This document shows, in pieces, positions 8,083 through 15,837 of a stretch of DNA of 64,000 nucleotides. The DNA is from Flavobacterium notoginsengisoli. Lineage in GTDB: Bacteria; Bacteroidota; Bacteroidia; Flavobacteriales; Flavobacteriaceae. The position numbers were made by a program, and so were the translations under genes. The stretch is taken from the NCBI RefSeq assembly GCF_014207905.1, contig NZ_JACHLB010000004.1:186001-250000 (forward strand), in the 5' to 3' direction. Under the pieces are notes generated by a model. It did no database searches and was not told the origin of the DNA. It saw nothing but the letters and a program-made list of their open reading frames with translations. Every line of letters starts with the position of its first letter. Position 1 is the stretch's first letter.

Positions 8083-8850
8083 ATGAAAACAATATTTAAA
8101 AGCTTTTTAGCATTCGCAGTAATAATCTTTAGTTTAGTATTTACAACAGCAAACGTAAACGCTCAAACTGCTCCTAAAATTAAAAACGTAGTATTGGTTC
8201 ACGGCGCTTTCGCGGATGGATCTGGATGGAAAGGTTTGTACCAAATTTTAACTAAAAAAGGCTATAATGTAACGATTGTTCAAAACCCGCTAAGCTCTTT
8301 GGAAGACGATGTTAGAGCAACAAATTTAGCTTTAGACAAACAAGATGGACCAACTGTTTTGGTTGGACATTCTTGGGGTGGAACTGTAATTACTGAAGCT
8401 GGAAATCACCCAAAAGTTGCAGCTTTGGTTTATGTAGCTGCTTTACAGCCTGATAATGGAGAAACTTCTGTTCAATGGTTACAAACTGCGCCTCCAGCTC
8501 CTGAAAATGGTGTATTGAATCCAGACGATAAAGGAATCGCTTATTATGATAAAGCTAAATTCCACGCTGGTTTTGCAGGTGATTTAAGTAAAGAAGACGC
8601 TGACTTTATGTTTGCTTCGCAAGGTGCTTTTTATGCAAAAGGTTTTGTAACGCCAATTACTAAAGCGGCTTGGAGAACGAAACCGTCATACGGAATCGTT
8701 GCAACTGAAGATAAAAGCATCAATCCTGATATCGAACGTGCTATGTACAAACGTTCTAACACAAAAATTACTGAAATAAAAGGCAGTCACGTGGTGTTTA
8801 TTTCTCAGCCACAAAAAGTTGCGAATGTGATTATTGAAGCATCAAAATAA
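8083..8850 (+). CDS. Secreted alpha/beta hydrolase (serine esterase type)
   Basis: A 255-residue alpha/beta hydrolase with a signal peptide ending NVNAQ (about residue 28). It has LVHGAFADGSGW as the oxyanion strand, the nucleophile elbow VGHSWGG (Ser), and a C-terminal GSHVVFISQP with the catalytic His. It resembles the small esterases related to plant methyl-salicylate/hydroxynitrile lyase-type enzymes that are often annotated only as alpha/beta hydrolase. The substrate is unknown. It differs from the Asp-type hydrolase at 2014-3000 in nucleophile and length. Confidence 0.83.
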   Translation: MKTIFKSFLAFAVIIFSLVFTTANVNAQTAPKIKNVVLVHGAFADGSGWKGLYQILTKKGYNVTIVQNPLSSLEDDVRATNLALDKQDGPTVLVGHSWGGTVITEAGNHPKVAALVYVAALQPDNGETSVQWLQTAPPAPENGVLNPDDKGIAYYDKAKFHAGFAGDLSKEDADFMFASQGAFYAKGFVTPITKAAWRTKPSYGIVATEDKSINPDIERAMYKRSNTKITEIKGSHVVFISQPQKVANVIIEASK

Positions 8851-8897
8851 TTGTGAATGGTTGATGGTTAATTATTAATTCCAAACTTACCGCAATA

Positions 8898-9003
8898 TTG
8901 TCAGTCTGAGCGGAGTCGAAGACTACACAAGCAACGTTACAAAGATTGGCGATTTTGATTGTGGAGCTACTTGCTTGGTCTTCGACTTCGCTCAGACTGA
9001 CAA
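8898..9003. repeat. TTGTCA/TGACAA inverted-repeat element, copy 2
   Basis: Arms TTGTCAGTCTGAGCGGAGTC and GACTTCGCTCAGACTGACAA pair into a hairpin. The outer six bases match the other copies while most of the arm has changed on both sides. Confidence 0.85.
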
Positions 9004-9044
9004 AACTGGATGTAATTCTTTTTTAATAGCTCCACAAAAAATAG

Positions 9045-9143
9045 AAATTCCAAATTCCAATTACTGTATAACTTGGAATTTGGATTTTCTTTTATTGAAG
9101 TTTGCCTTTCAATATTGGAATTTGGATTTTCTTTATTGGAATT
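9045..9143. repeat. AAATTCCAA/TTGGAATTT palindromic repeat, copy 2
   Basis: AAATTCCAAATTCCAA at 9045-9060 faces several TTGGAATTT motifs. The right end touches the stop codon of the OxyR-like gene (9143), so it may form its 3' end. Confidence 0.65.
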
Positions 9144-10111
9144 TAAGCAAACTTACTCATTGCTTTCACAAAATAAGGAGAATCGTTCCAACGGATTTTT
9201 CTGTAACTGAAATCTTTTTTGAGCGATTCAGGAAGGCAGTTCCAAATGGCTTCGTTCATTTTTTCGAGCAATAACTTTTTAGAAAATGAATCTGAAACTA
9301 CTAAGCTTATTTCTCTTACGGGAACGGGTTCTTTAAAAGGTTTAAAAAGTGTGCCTGTTTCGTTTAAAGTAGAAAGCTTTGGGATAATCGCAAATCCTAA
9401 ATGTGCACGAACCAGATTTTTTAAGGTTTCTATCGAATTGATATCGTAGGTAAACTGTTCTTTTATTTTATCTGAACTTTTTAATCCGCAGATATCTAGC
9501 AATTGTGCATTGTAGCAGTATTCATGATGCAGAAGCAACAATTCTGTTTTATCTCCTGGTTGCATTTCGTAAAATTCATCATTTGCCATTGGATGCGTTT
9601 CATTCAAATATGCGACGAAAGGTTCTTTAAAAATAACGTGTTCTATTAAATTTGGGTTTCCTGTTGGTGTCGCCATAATAGCAACATCAATTGCACCAGT
9701 TTCCAACTCTTTCATTAAAACTCCGGTGTAACCTTCTTTGATAATGAAATGTACTTTGGGAGCCACTTCTTTCATGGCCTGAATAAATAACGGAATCAGA
9801 TAAGGCGATAAAGTAGAAATAATGCCAAGCTTCAACTCTCCTTCTAAAAGATTTTTTTCGTTTATCACAAAATCACGAATTTCATCGACTTCACGTAGAA
9901 TCTTTTTGGCTTTATTGATAATCTCAATTCCTAAAACAGTTGGCGTTAACGGAACTTTATTTCGATCGAAAATCTTGATTCCGATTTCTTCTTCCAAATT
10001 TTTTAACTGAATCGTAAGGCCTGGCTGTGTTACCATACAAACTTCGGCCGCTCTTGCAAAATGGCGTTCTTCGTCTAAAGCTACAATATATTTTAATTGC
10101 TGAATAGTCAT
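9143..10111 (-). CDS. oxyR: LysR family regulator, OxyR-like
   Basis: A 322-residue LysR regulator. The N-terminal winged helix is MTIQQLKYIVALDEERHFARAAEVC with a second helix TQPGLTIQLKNLE, followed by the substrate-binding-like domain. C199 and C208 occur in HHEYCYNAQLLDICGLKSS, the same numbers and 9-residue spacing as the disulfide-forming pair of E. coli OxyR, so this is very probably a hydrogen peroxide sensor. It is convergent with osmC and the hydrolase. The region upstream holds short decameric repeats (GCTAAGATAC-like, 10118-10152). Confidence 0.88.
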   Translation of the reverse strand: MTIQQLKYIVALDEERHFARAAEVCMVTQPGLTIQLKNLEEEIGIKIFDRNKVPLTPTVLGIEIINKAKKILREVDEIRDFVINEKNLLEGELKLGIISTLSPYLIPLFIQAMKEVAPKVHFIIKEGYTGVLMKELETGAIDVAIMATPTGNPNLIEHVIFKEPFVAYLNETHPMANDEFYEMQPGDKTELLLLHHEYCYNAQLLDICGLKSSDKIKEQFTYDINSIETLKNLVRAHLGFAIIPKLSTLNETGTLFKPFKEPVPVREISLVVSDSFSKKLLLEKMNEAIWNCLPESLKKDFSYRKIRWNDSPYFVKAMSKFA

Positions 10112-10117
10112 GCTTTT

Positions 10118-10152
10118 GAGGTGCTAAGATACTAAGATGCTAAGGTACTAAG
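10118..10152. repeat. Short decameric repeats upstream of oxyR
   Basis: GGTGCTAAGATACTAAGATG continues with CTAAGGTACTAAG; CTAAG recurs about every 10 bp, one helical turn. It may be a repeat fragment or a regulator-binding array. The rest of 10153-10416 holds only the terminator-like palindrome below. Confidence 0.45.
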
Positions 10153-10184
10153 TTGTTGCGTTTTTATTTTCAGTTTCTGGTGAA

Positions 10185-10216
10185 AACTTTGTCAAAGTTT
10201 GAAACTTTGACAAAGT
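10185..10216. terminator. CTTTGTCAAAGTT palindrome, copy 1
   Basis: AACTTTGTCAAAGTT pairs with AACTTTGACAAAGT around a tiny loop. The same palindrome occurs at 17028-17056, 29617-29655 and 29795-29827, mostly just downstream of genes. Confidence 0.5.
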
Positions 10217-10416
10217 GCTCTAAAAAGTGCAAATTATTTAGAATCAAAATAATTATCATCTTTTTCATAGAAAATTGAATCCGTACTATCCAATTTATCG
10301 TACATTAACAAAACGGATTAAAGGAATGCTGTAAACTCAAATGGAGTAGTTTTTGGAGCATATTGAGTTTATCGTTCCTGAATGAAGTTTTTTTTCAAAA
10401 TAAACTAATTTGAAAC

Positions 10417-10447
10417 AAAAAAGCGATCACCTAACCGATCGCTTTTT
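10417..10447 (-). terminator. Terminator of the YceI-to-nitronate-monooxygenase operon
   Basis: AAAAAAGCGATC pairs with GATCGCTTTTT across an 8-nt loop. On the minus strand it follows the stop at 10474 by about 27 bp. Confidence 0.85.
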
Positions 10448-10473
10448 CCTTTTCTATAAGAATAAAATTAGCT

Positions 10474-11559
10474 TCAAATCTTTAAATCATTAAAATATGT
10501 CGTTGTTTCTTCAATTAAAGAATGCATTAATGCTGAAGCTTTTCTGTGTTTTAATATTGGAGAAATCTGTCCGCCCCAGAATAAAATCATATCCCATTTT
10601 TGCTGTTCTAGCGCAGCTTTTCTCAATGGAGACATAAAAGTAGTCTGTAAGGGAAATGGCAAAAAATCGGCTTCTTTTGCAATTAAGTCTTTTGCCAATC
10701 GGCTAGATAATCCACGACCTAATCTACCTGTATATGCCCGCGATAAGGTTGTATATTTTGAAGCATCCGAAAACAGCATTTCTCTATGGACAGGCAGCGC
10801 ATTAGATTCGTCTGTAGCCAAGAATGCTGTTCCTATTTGAGCCGCATCAGCACCTAATGTCAATGCCGCGGCGATACCTTTTCCTGTTGCGATTCCGCCC
10901 GCTGCGATTATAGGCACTTTTACCTTTTCACGAATAAGCTGCAATAAAACAAAAGTTCCCGTTAATGAAGATTCTGCGTTAGTTAAAAATGAAGGACGAT
11001 GCCCTCCTGCTTCAAAACCAGAGGCAATAATCATATCGGTACCTGCATTTTCTAAAAAAATAGCTTCATCTAAAGTTGTAGCTGCACCGACAGTAGAAAT
11101 TCCCAATTTACGGCATTGTTCCATTACATCTTCAGAAAGCGTTCCGAACATAAAACTGAAAACTTTTGGACGAATGTCTAAAATAACTTCCAATTGGTTT
11201 TCAAATCGAGATTGGAATGGCGCTGGTTTTTCTGGCAATGGAATTCCTGCTTCATCAAAATAGGGTTTAAATAGTGTTTTTGCTCGTTCAAAATGTTCAT
11301 CACTAAGTCCAGATTGAGAAATATCATGATCCGAAACCCACAAATTGATATTATAAGGCTTATTGGTTGCGGCTTTTATTTGTTTATCAACATCGAATAT
11401 TTCTTGCTGAGTCATTGTATAAGCGCCATATCCGCCTAAACCGCCAGCGTTAGAAACAGCCGCTGTGAGTTCGACCGAAGAAAGATTTCCTCCAAACGGA
11501 CCTTGCAGTATTGGATAATCAATTCCTAATAATTTGGCAACTTTGGTGTTATTCCACAT
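10474..11559 (-). CDS. Nitronate monooxygenase family flavoprotein
   Basis: A 361-residue TIM-barrel FMN enzyme of the 2-nitropropane dioxygenase/nitronate monooxygenase family. Seen: LGIDYPILQGPFGG at the N-terminus, the family-like GFEAGGHRPS with the conserved His, and phosphate-binding IIAAGGIATGKGIAAALTLGADAAQIGTAFLA. The family oxidises alkyl nitronates such as propionate 3-nitronate, though many members reduce other flavin substrates. It is the last gene of a tight five-gene minus-strand operon and is followed by a strong terminator. Confidence 0.88.
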   Translation of the reverse strand: MWNNTKVAKLLGIDYPILQGPFGGNLSSVELTAAVSNAGGLGGYGAYTMTQQEIFDVDKQIKAATNKPYNINLWVSDHDISQSGLSDEHFERAKTLFKPYFDEAGIPLPEKPAPFQSRFENQLEVILDIRPKVFSFMFGTLSEDVMEQCRKLGISTVGAATTLDEAIFLENAGTDMIIASGFEAGGHRPSFLTNAESSLTGTFVLLQLIREKVKVPIIAAGGIATGKGIAAALTLGADAAQIGTAFLATDESNALPVHREMLFSDASKYTTLSRAYTGRLGRGLSSRLAKDLIAKEADFLPFPLQTTFMSPLRKAALEQQKWDMILFWGGQISPILKHRKASALMHSLIEETTTYFNDLKI

Positions 11560-11576
11560 GGCTTGAAAATTTAAAT

Positions 11577-12026
11577 TTATTGGCTAAGATCTGTCAGCAT
11601 TTTATTGACAATAATCCATTTTCCATCAAATTTATGGAAAGATAAAAGATCTCGATAATTAAAATCATACATTTTTACGTTCAATTCTACCACTGCAATC
11701 GAATTTATGATTGTAATGTTTAGTATTTCTCCTTTAAAAGGTTTTCCAGAATCTTTAGGACTTTGTCTGTTTTTGACACCATCCAGATAAAGGTCTATTG
11801 TTTTAAAATAAGGTTGTCCTTTTACATCTCCAAAAAGTAATGTTCCAGGATGAAAAATTTTCCCTAACAGCCTAACATCTCCTTCGTAAATTCCTTTAAA
11901 ATAATAATCTTCAATTACTTCGGTAATGGCTTTTGTTTCTCCTTGATTTTCCATTTCGATATTAGATTGTGCTTTTATACCCTGCCAAAAACAGAGCATA
12001 AAAGCAGTTAATAAAATTGTTTTCAC
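11577..12026 (-). CDS. Secreted NTF2-like protein, lumazine-binding-like
   Basis: A 149-residue protein with a signal peptide (MKTILLTAFMLCFWQGIKAQ) and an NTF2/SnoaL-like fold: helix ITEVIEDYYFKGIYEGD, then FHPGTLLFGDVKG, and the sandwich strands ending FHKFDGKWIIVNKML. It resembles the family named putative lumazine-binding (Lumazine_bd_2); real ligands are unknown. It begins 1 bp after the SDR stop and ends 17 bp before the nitronate monooxygenase start, so it is co-transcribed. Confidence 0.78.
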   Translation of the reverse strand: MKTILLTAFMLCFWQGIKAQSNIEMENQGETKAITEVIEDYYFKGIYEGDVRLLGKIFHPGTLLFGDVKGQPYFKTIDLYLDGVKNRQSPKDSGKPFKGEILNITIINSIAVVELNVKMYDFNYRDLLSFHKFDGKWIIVNKMLTDLSQ

Positions 12027-12027
12027 T

Positions 12028-12762
12028 TTAGTTCAAATTATGTCCAGCACCTTTACCTCCATCAACATTAATGATAGAGCCTGTAATAAAGTTACTTTTG
12101 GCTACGGTATACACCATTTCTGCAATATCGTCGATTTCTCCTACTCTATTTACTAAATGCAATCCTGCACTCAAATCTGCTTTATCGCCATGCATTGGTG
12201 TGCGAATAACTCCTGGTGCAACAGTGTTTACTCTAATATTTTGTTTTCCGAATTCTGCAGCCAATTGAATCGTAAGAGCATGAATAGCGCCTTTACTTGC
12301 AATTGGTGCCGAAGCAGGCCATCCTCCTAAACCGTGATTTACAAGAGGCGTTCCGATGTTGATGACAACTCCGTCTTGCTGTTTCAACATTTGCGGAATT
12401 ACAGATTGTGTTGTAAAATAAGTTCCTTTTAGATTTGTAGATAAAAATTTATCCAAGTAAGATTCTTCAACTTCTAAAAATGGTTTGCTTTCAAAAATCC
12501 CTGCATTATTAATTAAGACATCTACTGAACCAAAATTTTCAAGAGCAATTTTCACCAATTCTTCTCCTGTTTTTTTATTACTTACATCTCCCGCAAACAT
12601 GGCAAGATTATCTCCTGCTCCGAATTCGTCAAATGTATTTTGTAATGCTGTTTCTGTAAAAGAATTGATTACAACATTATCTCCACGGTCTAAAAAGTAT
12701 TTTGCAATTCCTTTTCCGATACCAGAACCAGCTCCAGTAACGATTATAGTCTGTTTTTTCAT
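12028..12762 (-). CDS. SDR family protein lacking the catalytic tyrosine
   Basis: A 244-residue Rossmann-fold SDR with the cofactor motif TGAGSGIGKGIA (residues 9-20) and NNAG (86-89). In the active site, where classical SDRs have Y-x-x-x-K, this protein reads PIASK, so Pro153 takes the Tyr position although Lys157 stays. The catalytic Ser is also replaced by Thr138 (NIGTP). The C-terminal RVNTVAPGVIRTPM is normal. It may use another proton donor or be a binding protein. It is third in the operon, 4 bp after the tautomerase. Confidence 0.85.
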   Translation of the reverse strand: MKKQTIIVTGAGSGIGKGIAKYFLDRGDNVVINSFTETALQNTFDEFGAGDNLAMFAGDVSNKKTGEELVKIALENFGSVDVLINNAGIFESKPFLEVEESYLDKFLSTNLKGTYFTTQSVIPQMLKQQDGVVINIGTPLVNHGLGGWPASAPIASKGAIHALTIQLAAEFGKQNIRVNTVAPGVIRTPMHGDKADLSAGLHLVNRVGEIDDIAEMVYTVAKSNFITGSIINVDGGKGAGHNLN

Positions 12763-12766
12763 GATT

Positions 12767-12985
12767 TTATTTTTTATCGGCTGTAATGCCTTTTTCTCTT
12801 AATACTGAAACTTGTTCTCCTGCGTAACCCCAATTATCGAGATCAATTTCATGAATTGCAATGTGGGTCAAATGCGGATCTTTGTTTAAAACCTCAGTAA
12901 TTAAATTCGTAATTCCTTTTATTAATTCTTGTTTTTGTTCGCGAGTAACGCCTTCGCGAGTCAATTCGATATTTACGTAAGGCAT
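12767..12985 (-). CDS. 4-oxalocrotonate tautomerase family protein
   Basis: A 72-residue member of the tautomerase superfamily. Pro2 follows Met1 and would be the N-terminal catalytic base after Met removal (MPYVNIELT), and the small alpha/beta subunit (TREQKQELIKGITNLITEVL) is typical. These enzymes convert enol and keto forms of unsaturated diacids or related electrophiles. Its place in an operon with YceI, an SDR and a nitronate-monooxygenase-like enzyme hints at reactive carbonyl or quinone metabolism, but no substrate is evident. Confidence 0.87.
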   Translation of the reverse strand: MPYVNIELTREGVTREQKQELIKGITNLITEVLNKDPHLTHIAIHEIDLDNWGYAGEQVSVLREKGITADKK

Positions 12986-12989
12986 GACT

Positions 12990-13532
12990 TTAGTTTTTAG
13001 AAGTTTGAGCAGTAATGTTGAAATCTAAATCAAAATCATTGTAGATTAAAGTATCTCCCAAATCTTTAAAGAAGTTTCCTGATCGAAATTTAATATCGTA
13101 TTTGGTACGATCAATAACCAATTTTCCTGCTAATGAAAAGGCATTGCCATTACTTTCTTCTAATTTTACCTCAAAACCAGTAAGATGAGTAATATCTTTT
13201 ATGGTCAGATTTCCTTCTAAATAATAAGAATTTGAAGTTAGCTGTTTGGCAGTAATAATATCAAACGAAGCAGTTGGGAATTTTTCGATAGAGAAAAAAT
13301 CATCTGAAGCTAAATGTCCTGCAAATTGTGCATTTGTGGCTGCATCTGTAACGTCTAATATTTTGATTGTAGCAATGTCGATGATAATCTTGCCTCCAAT
13401 AATTTTTCCGCTATTAATGATAAAATTACCTTCTTTGATACCTATTGTACCATTATGTGCGCCGGTTACTTTTCTCCCGATCCAATCGATTTGGCTTTTT
13501 GCACTATCGATTTTAAATTGTATTGTTTCCAT
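12990..13532 (-). CDS. YceI family lipid-binding protein (no signal peptide)
   Basis: A 180-residue YceI-domain protein. The start METIQFKIDSAKSQIDWIGRKVTGAHNG and the later FPTASFDI and NLTIKDITHLTGF segments match the YceI lipocalin-like beta barrel, which binds polyisoprenoid or amphiphilic ligands. Most YceI proteins are periplasmic, but no signal peptide is visible here, so it looks cytoplasmic. It is the first gene of the operon, with a CRP-like palindrome about 57-70 bp upstream of its start. Confidence 0.87.
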   Translation of the reverse strand: METIQFKIDSAKSQIDWIGRKVTGAHNGTIGIKEGNFIINSGKIIGGKIIIDIATIKILDVTDAATNAQFAGHLASDDFFSIEKFPTASFDIITAKQLTSNSYYLEGNLTIKDITHLTGFEVKLEESNGNAFSLAGKLVIDRTKYDIKFRSGNFFKDLGDTLIYNDFDLDFNITAQTSKN

Positions 13533-13586
13533 TTTTATTGTATTTAAAAGTACAATACAAAGGAACGGCGGTTACAGAAATTGGTT

Positions 13587-13605
13587 ACGTGATGTAGATC
13601 ACATT
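13587..13605 (-). promoter_or_regulatory. CRP-like palindromic operator upstream of the yceI operon
   Basis: On the minus strand the site reads AATGTGATCTACATCACGT, very close to the E. coli CRP consensus (TGTGA-N6-TCACA). It lies between the stop of the Crp-type regulator gene (13609) and the YceI start (13532). That regulator's recognition helix has CRP's Arg-Glu-x-x-x-Arg contacts. Confidence 0.7.
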
Positions 13606-13608
13606 CGG

Positions 13609-14184
13609 CTAATGAGAATTATATAGTCTGCTAAGCGTTTCTCTAGAAACTCCTAAATAAGCAGCAATTAAATGTTTTGGAACCAAATTGTAGAGTTGAG
13701 GATAAAGCGCTAAAAGTTCTTCATAACGCTTTTTCGTATTATTATTCATTAAAGATAATAGTCTTTTTTGAGACGCAATATATCCTTTGTTGGTGCGCCA
13801 GCGAAAGAAATGTTCTATTTGATGGAATTCGTTGCAAAGTTTTTCACGATCTTCATTTGTAAGACATAAAACTTCTACATCCGTTATACAATCTACATTT
13901 ATAGTTGCTTTTGTTTGATTGTATAAAGCATCATAATCAGAGGTCCACCAAGTTGGCATGGCAAATTGAAGAATATACATCTTGATTTCATCATTGATGA
14001 AAAATGCTTTCAAACAGCCTGAAATAACGAAATATTCGCAATCAACTTTATCTCCAGCACTAATTACGGTCTGCCCTTTTTTAAAAGATTGCAATTTAAA
14101 ATGCGAAAAGAAATATTCGAACTCTTCATCTGTTAATGAAACAGTTTTGGAAATATGATTTTGAAGAATTTCTTTAGAGTTCAT
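13609..14184 (-). CDS. Crp/Fnr family regulator with a CRP-type recognition helix
   Basis: A 191-residue cNMP-binding-fold regulator. The N-terminal beta-roll spans about residues 20-120 (for example KKGQTVISAGDKVDCEYFVISGCLKAFF), followed by the dimer helix and a short HTH: HLIAAYLGVSRETLSRLYNSH. The RETLSR helix carries the Arg, Glu and Arg that E. coli CRP uses to read TGTGA. It lacks a clear cAMP pocket. I use the ATG start (MNSKEILQNH); the frame extends upstream only to a TTG. It lies directly upstream of the YceI operon on the same strand. Confidence 0.86.
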   Translation of the reverse strand: MNSKEILQNHISKTVSLTDEEFEYFFSHFKLQSFKKGQTVISAGDKVDCEYFVISGCLKAFFINDEIKMYILQFAMPTWWTSDYDALYNQTKATINVDCITDVEVLCLTNEDREKLCNEFHQIEHFFRWRTNKGYIASQKRLLSLMNNNTKKRYEELLALYPQLYNLVPKHLIAAYLGVSRETLSRLYNSH

Positions 14185-14301
14185 TTTTCTTTGAAAAAGG
14201 TTCAAAGACTCAAAGGTACAAAGGTTTTCTAGTAGTTTTTATAACAATAACTATTTATTTCCACACTTACGAACCTTTTCTTTGAACCTTTTCTAAATAA
14301 A

Positions 14302-15045
14302 TTAAACCAAAATCATTCCTCCATCCATAATAAAATCAGCACCAGTAATAAAAACCGCTGCGTCACTACTTAAATGCGAAACCATTTTAGCTACATCTTC
14401 TGCTTTTCCCATTTGTTTTAGTGGGACTTTTTCTACTACTACATCCATAATACTTTTTACGGTTGATTCGTCTAAACCTACTTTTTTCATAACTTCTGTC
14501 TGAGTTGGTCCTGGACTAACCGAGTTTACTCTAATTTTTCTTGGCGCTAATTCTACTGCTGCAGATTTCATAACCGAATTCAAAGCAGTTTTACTCGCCG
14601 AATAAACCGAAGATCCCGGACCTGGCATACTTGCAGTATTAGAAGAAAGAAATACTACCGAAGCTCCGTCTTTCAGAATCGGGATAAATTTACTTAATGT
14701 GAAAAACGCGCCTTTTAAGTTCACATTCATAATATTATCATATAATTCTTCTGTGGTTTGTTCGATTGTTCCTAAACCTGCAATTCCCGCATTAATAAAC
14801 AAAATGTCAACTGAACCAAAATCGGCTTTTACTTGTTCAGCCAGTTTTTCAATATCCGAAATATTCGACTGATCGGCTGTGATGCCAGTTACGCCCAAAT
14901 CTAATGCTGCTTTTTCTATGGCTTCTTTTCTTCTTCCTGTAATAATGACGTTTACTCCTTGTTCTTTTAATTGTTTTGCTGCTGCGTAACCTATTCCGCT
15001 ATTTCCGCCTGTTATAACGGCTGTTTTATTTTTTAGATTTTCCAT
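14302..15045 (-). CDS. SDR family oxidoreductase
   Basis: A 247-residue classical short-chain dehydrogenase/reductase. Cofactor motif TGGNSGIGYAAAKQL, NAG at INAGIAG, catalytic Ser in VFLSSNTAS, and catalytic Tyr and Lys in VYSASKTAL are all present, with RVNSVSPGPTQTEV after them. The Arg in ITGRRKEAI suggests NADPH preference. It is divergent from the HxlR regulator at 15305, an arrangement typical of HxlR-controlled oxidoreductases that respond to quinones or aldehydes. The substrate is unknown. Confidence 0.9.
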   Translation of the reverse strand: MENLKNKTAVITGGNSGIGYAAAKQLKEQGVNVIITGRRKEAIEKAALDLGVTGITADQSNISDIEKLAEQVKADFGSVDILFINAGIAGLGTIEQTTEELYDNIMNVNLKGAFFTLSKFIPILKDGASVVFLSSNTASMPGPGSSVYSASKTALNSVMKSAAVELAPRKIRVNSVSPGPTQTEVMKKVGLDESTVKSIMDVVVEKVPLKQMGKAEDVAKMVSHLSSDAAVFITGADFIMDGGMILV

Positions 15046-15090
15046 CTTTTGAATTATTTAAAATTTATTTAGCAAATTTAAATTCAAAAT

Positions 15091-15125
15091 GGTATAACTT
15101 TGTAACCAGTATCATTGAGTATACC
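15091..15125. promoter_or_regulatory. Candidate operator with GGTAT...ATACC ends
   Basis: GGTATAACTTTGTAACC and ATCATTGAGTATACC form an imperfect inverted pair in front of the SDR gene, with another GATACC copy at about 15141. It also contains TAACTTTG (15095-15102), a possible -7 box for the plus strand. Likely an HxlR operator, inferred from position. Confidence 0.45.
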
Positions 15126-15165
15126 AAAAATAATTAATTCGATACCATGCAATTAGATAAATTTA

Positions 15166-15297
15166 TTGCCACGAATTCACGAATTTATTTTTATAATCTA
15201 TGTCGAAAAATGTGATTAATTACACTAATTATATTGATATTCAATCAATATAATTAGTGCGGGATACTTTGGGAAAAAATTCGAGAATTCGTGGCAA
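15166..15297. repeat. Nested palindrome in the SDR-hxlR spacer
   Basis: Outer arms TTGCCACGAATTCACGAATT and AATTCGAGAATTCGTGGCAA enclose a perfect 15-bp inverted repeat (CACTAATTATATTGA at 15223-15237 with TCAATATAATTAGTG at 15245-15259). It ends 8 bp before the HxlR start codon, so it would lie in that gene's 5' leader. Confidence 0.7.
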
Positions 15298-15304
15298 AAA
15301 AAAA

Positions 15305-15649
15305 ATGAAAACTATGGAAAGAAATCAGAAAGAAGAAGTACAAGCGCTTCAGGACACGCTGCATGTTTTGGGCGGAAAATGGCGTTTACCGATTATCAAT
15401 TCAATCTGCAACGGAAATCATCGTTTTAGAGAAATTGAACGCAGTATTCCAGGAATTACAACAAGAATGCTTTCTAGAGAACTCAAAGAAATGGAATTGA
15501 ACATGCTCATTAAAAGAACGGAAGATCGTGATGCTGAAATTCAGGTCAAATACGAATCGACTCCTTATTGTAAATCTTTTGCACCAGTTATCGAAGAAAT
15601 GATTAAGTGGGGAAAATCACATCGAAAAGAGATTATTAAAAAATCATAG
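15305..15649 (+). CDS. HxlR family transcriptional regulator
   Basis: A 114-residue winged-helix regulator of the HxlR family: LHVLGGKWRLPIINSICNGNHRFREIERSIPGITTRMLSRELKEME is the signature helix-turn-helix arrangement, and it ends EEMIKWGKSHRKEI. I start at MKTMERN because the upstream frame runs through a repeat. C55-type single cysteines in this family sense quinones or aldehydes in some relatives; here one Cys (NSICNG) lies in the second helix. It probably controls the divergent SDR. Confidence 0.88.
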   Translation: MKTMERNQKEEVQALQDTLHVLGGKWRLPIINSICNGNHRFREIERSIPGITTRMLSRELKEMELNMLIKRTEDRDAEIQVKYESTPYCKSFAPVIEEMIKWGKSHRKEIIKKS

Positions 15650-15837
15650 AAGGCATTTTATTTTCATTCATAAATCATCCGTTTTTAGATTTAAAAAACA
15701 ATCAAACAAGCTTAAAAAGTGCTTAAAAATTCGTTTTTAAATGGCTTTCAGCTATAAAAACCCTATCTTACATAAATATTAAAGTCGATTCTGTTGGCCC
15801 TATCGACGGTTAATTACAAATTTCTAAAAACGATCAA

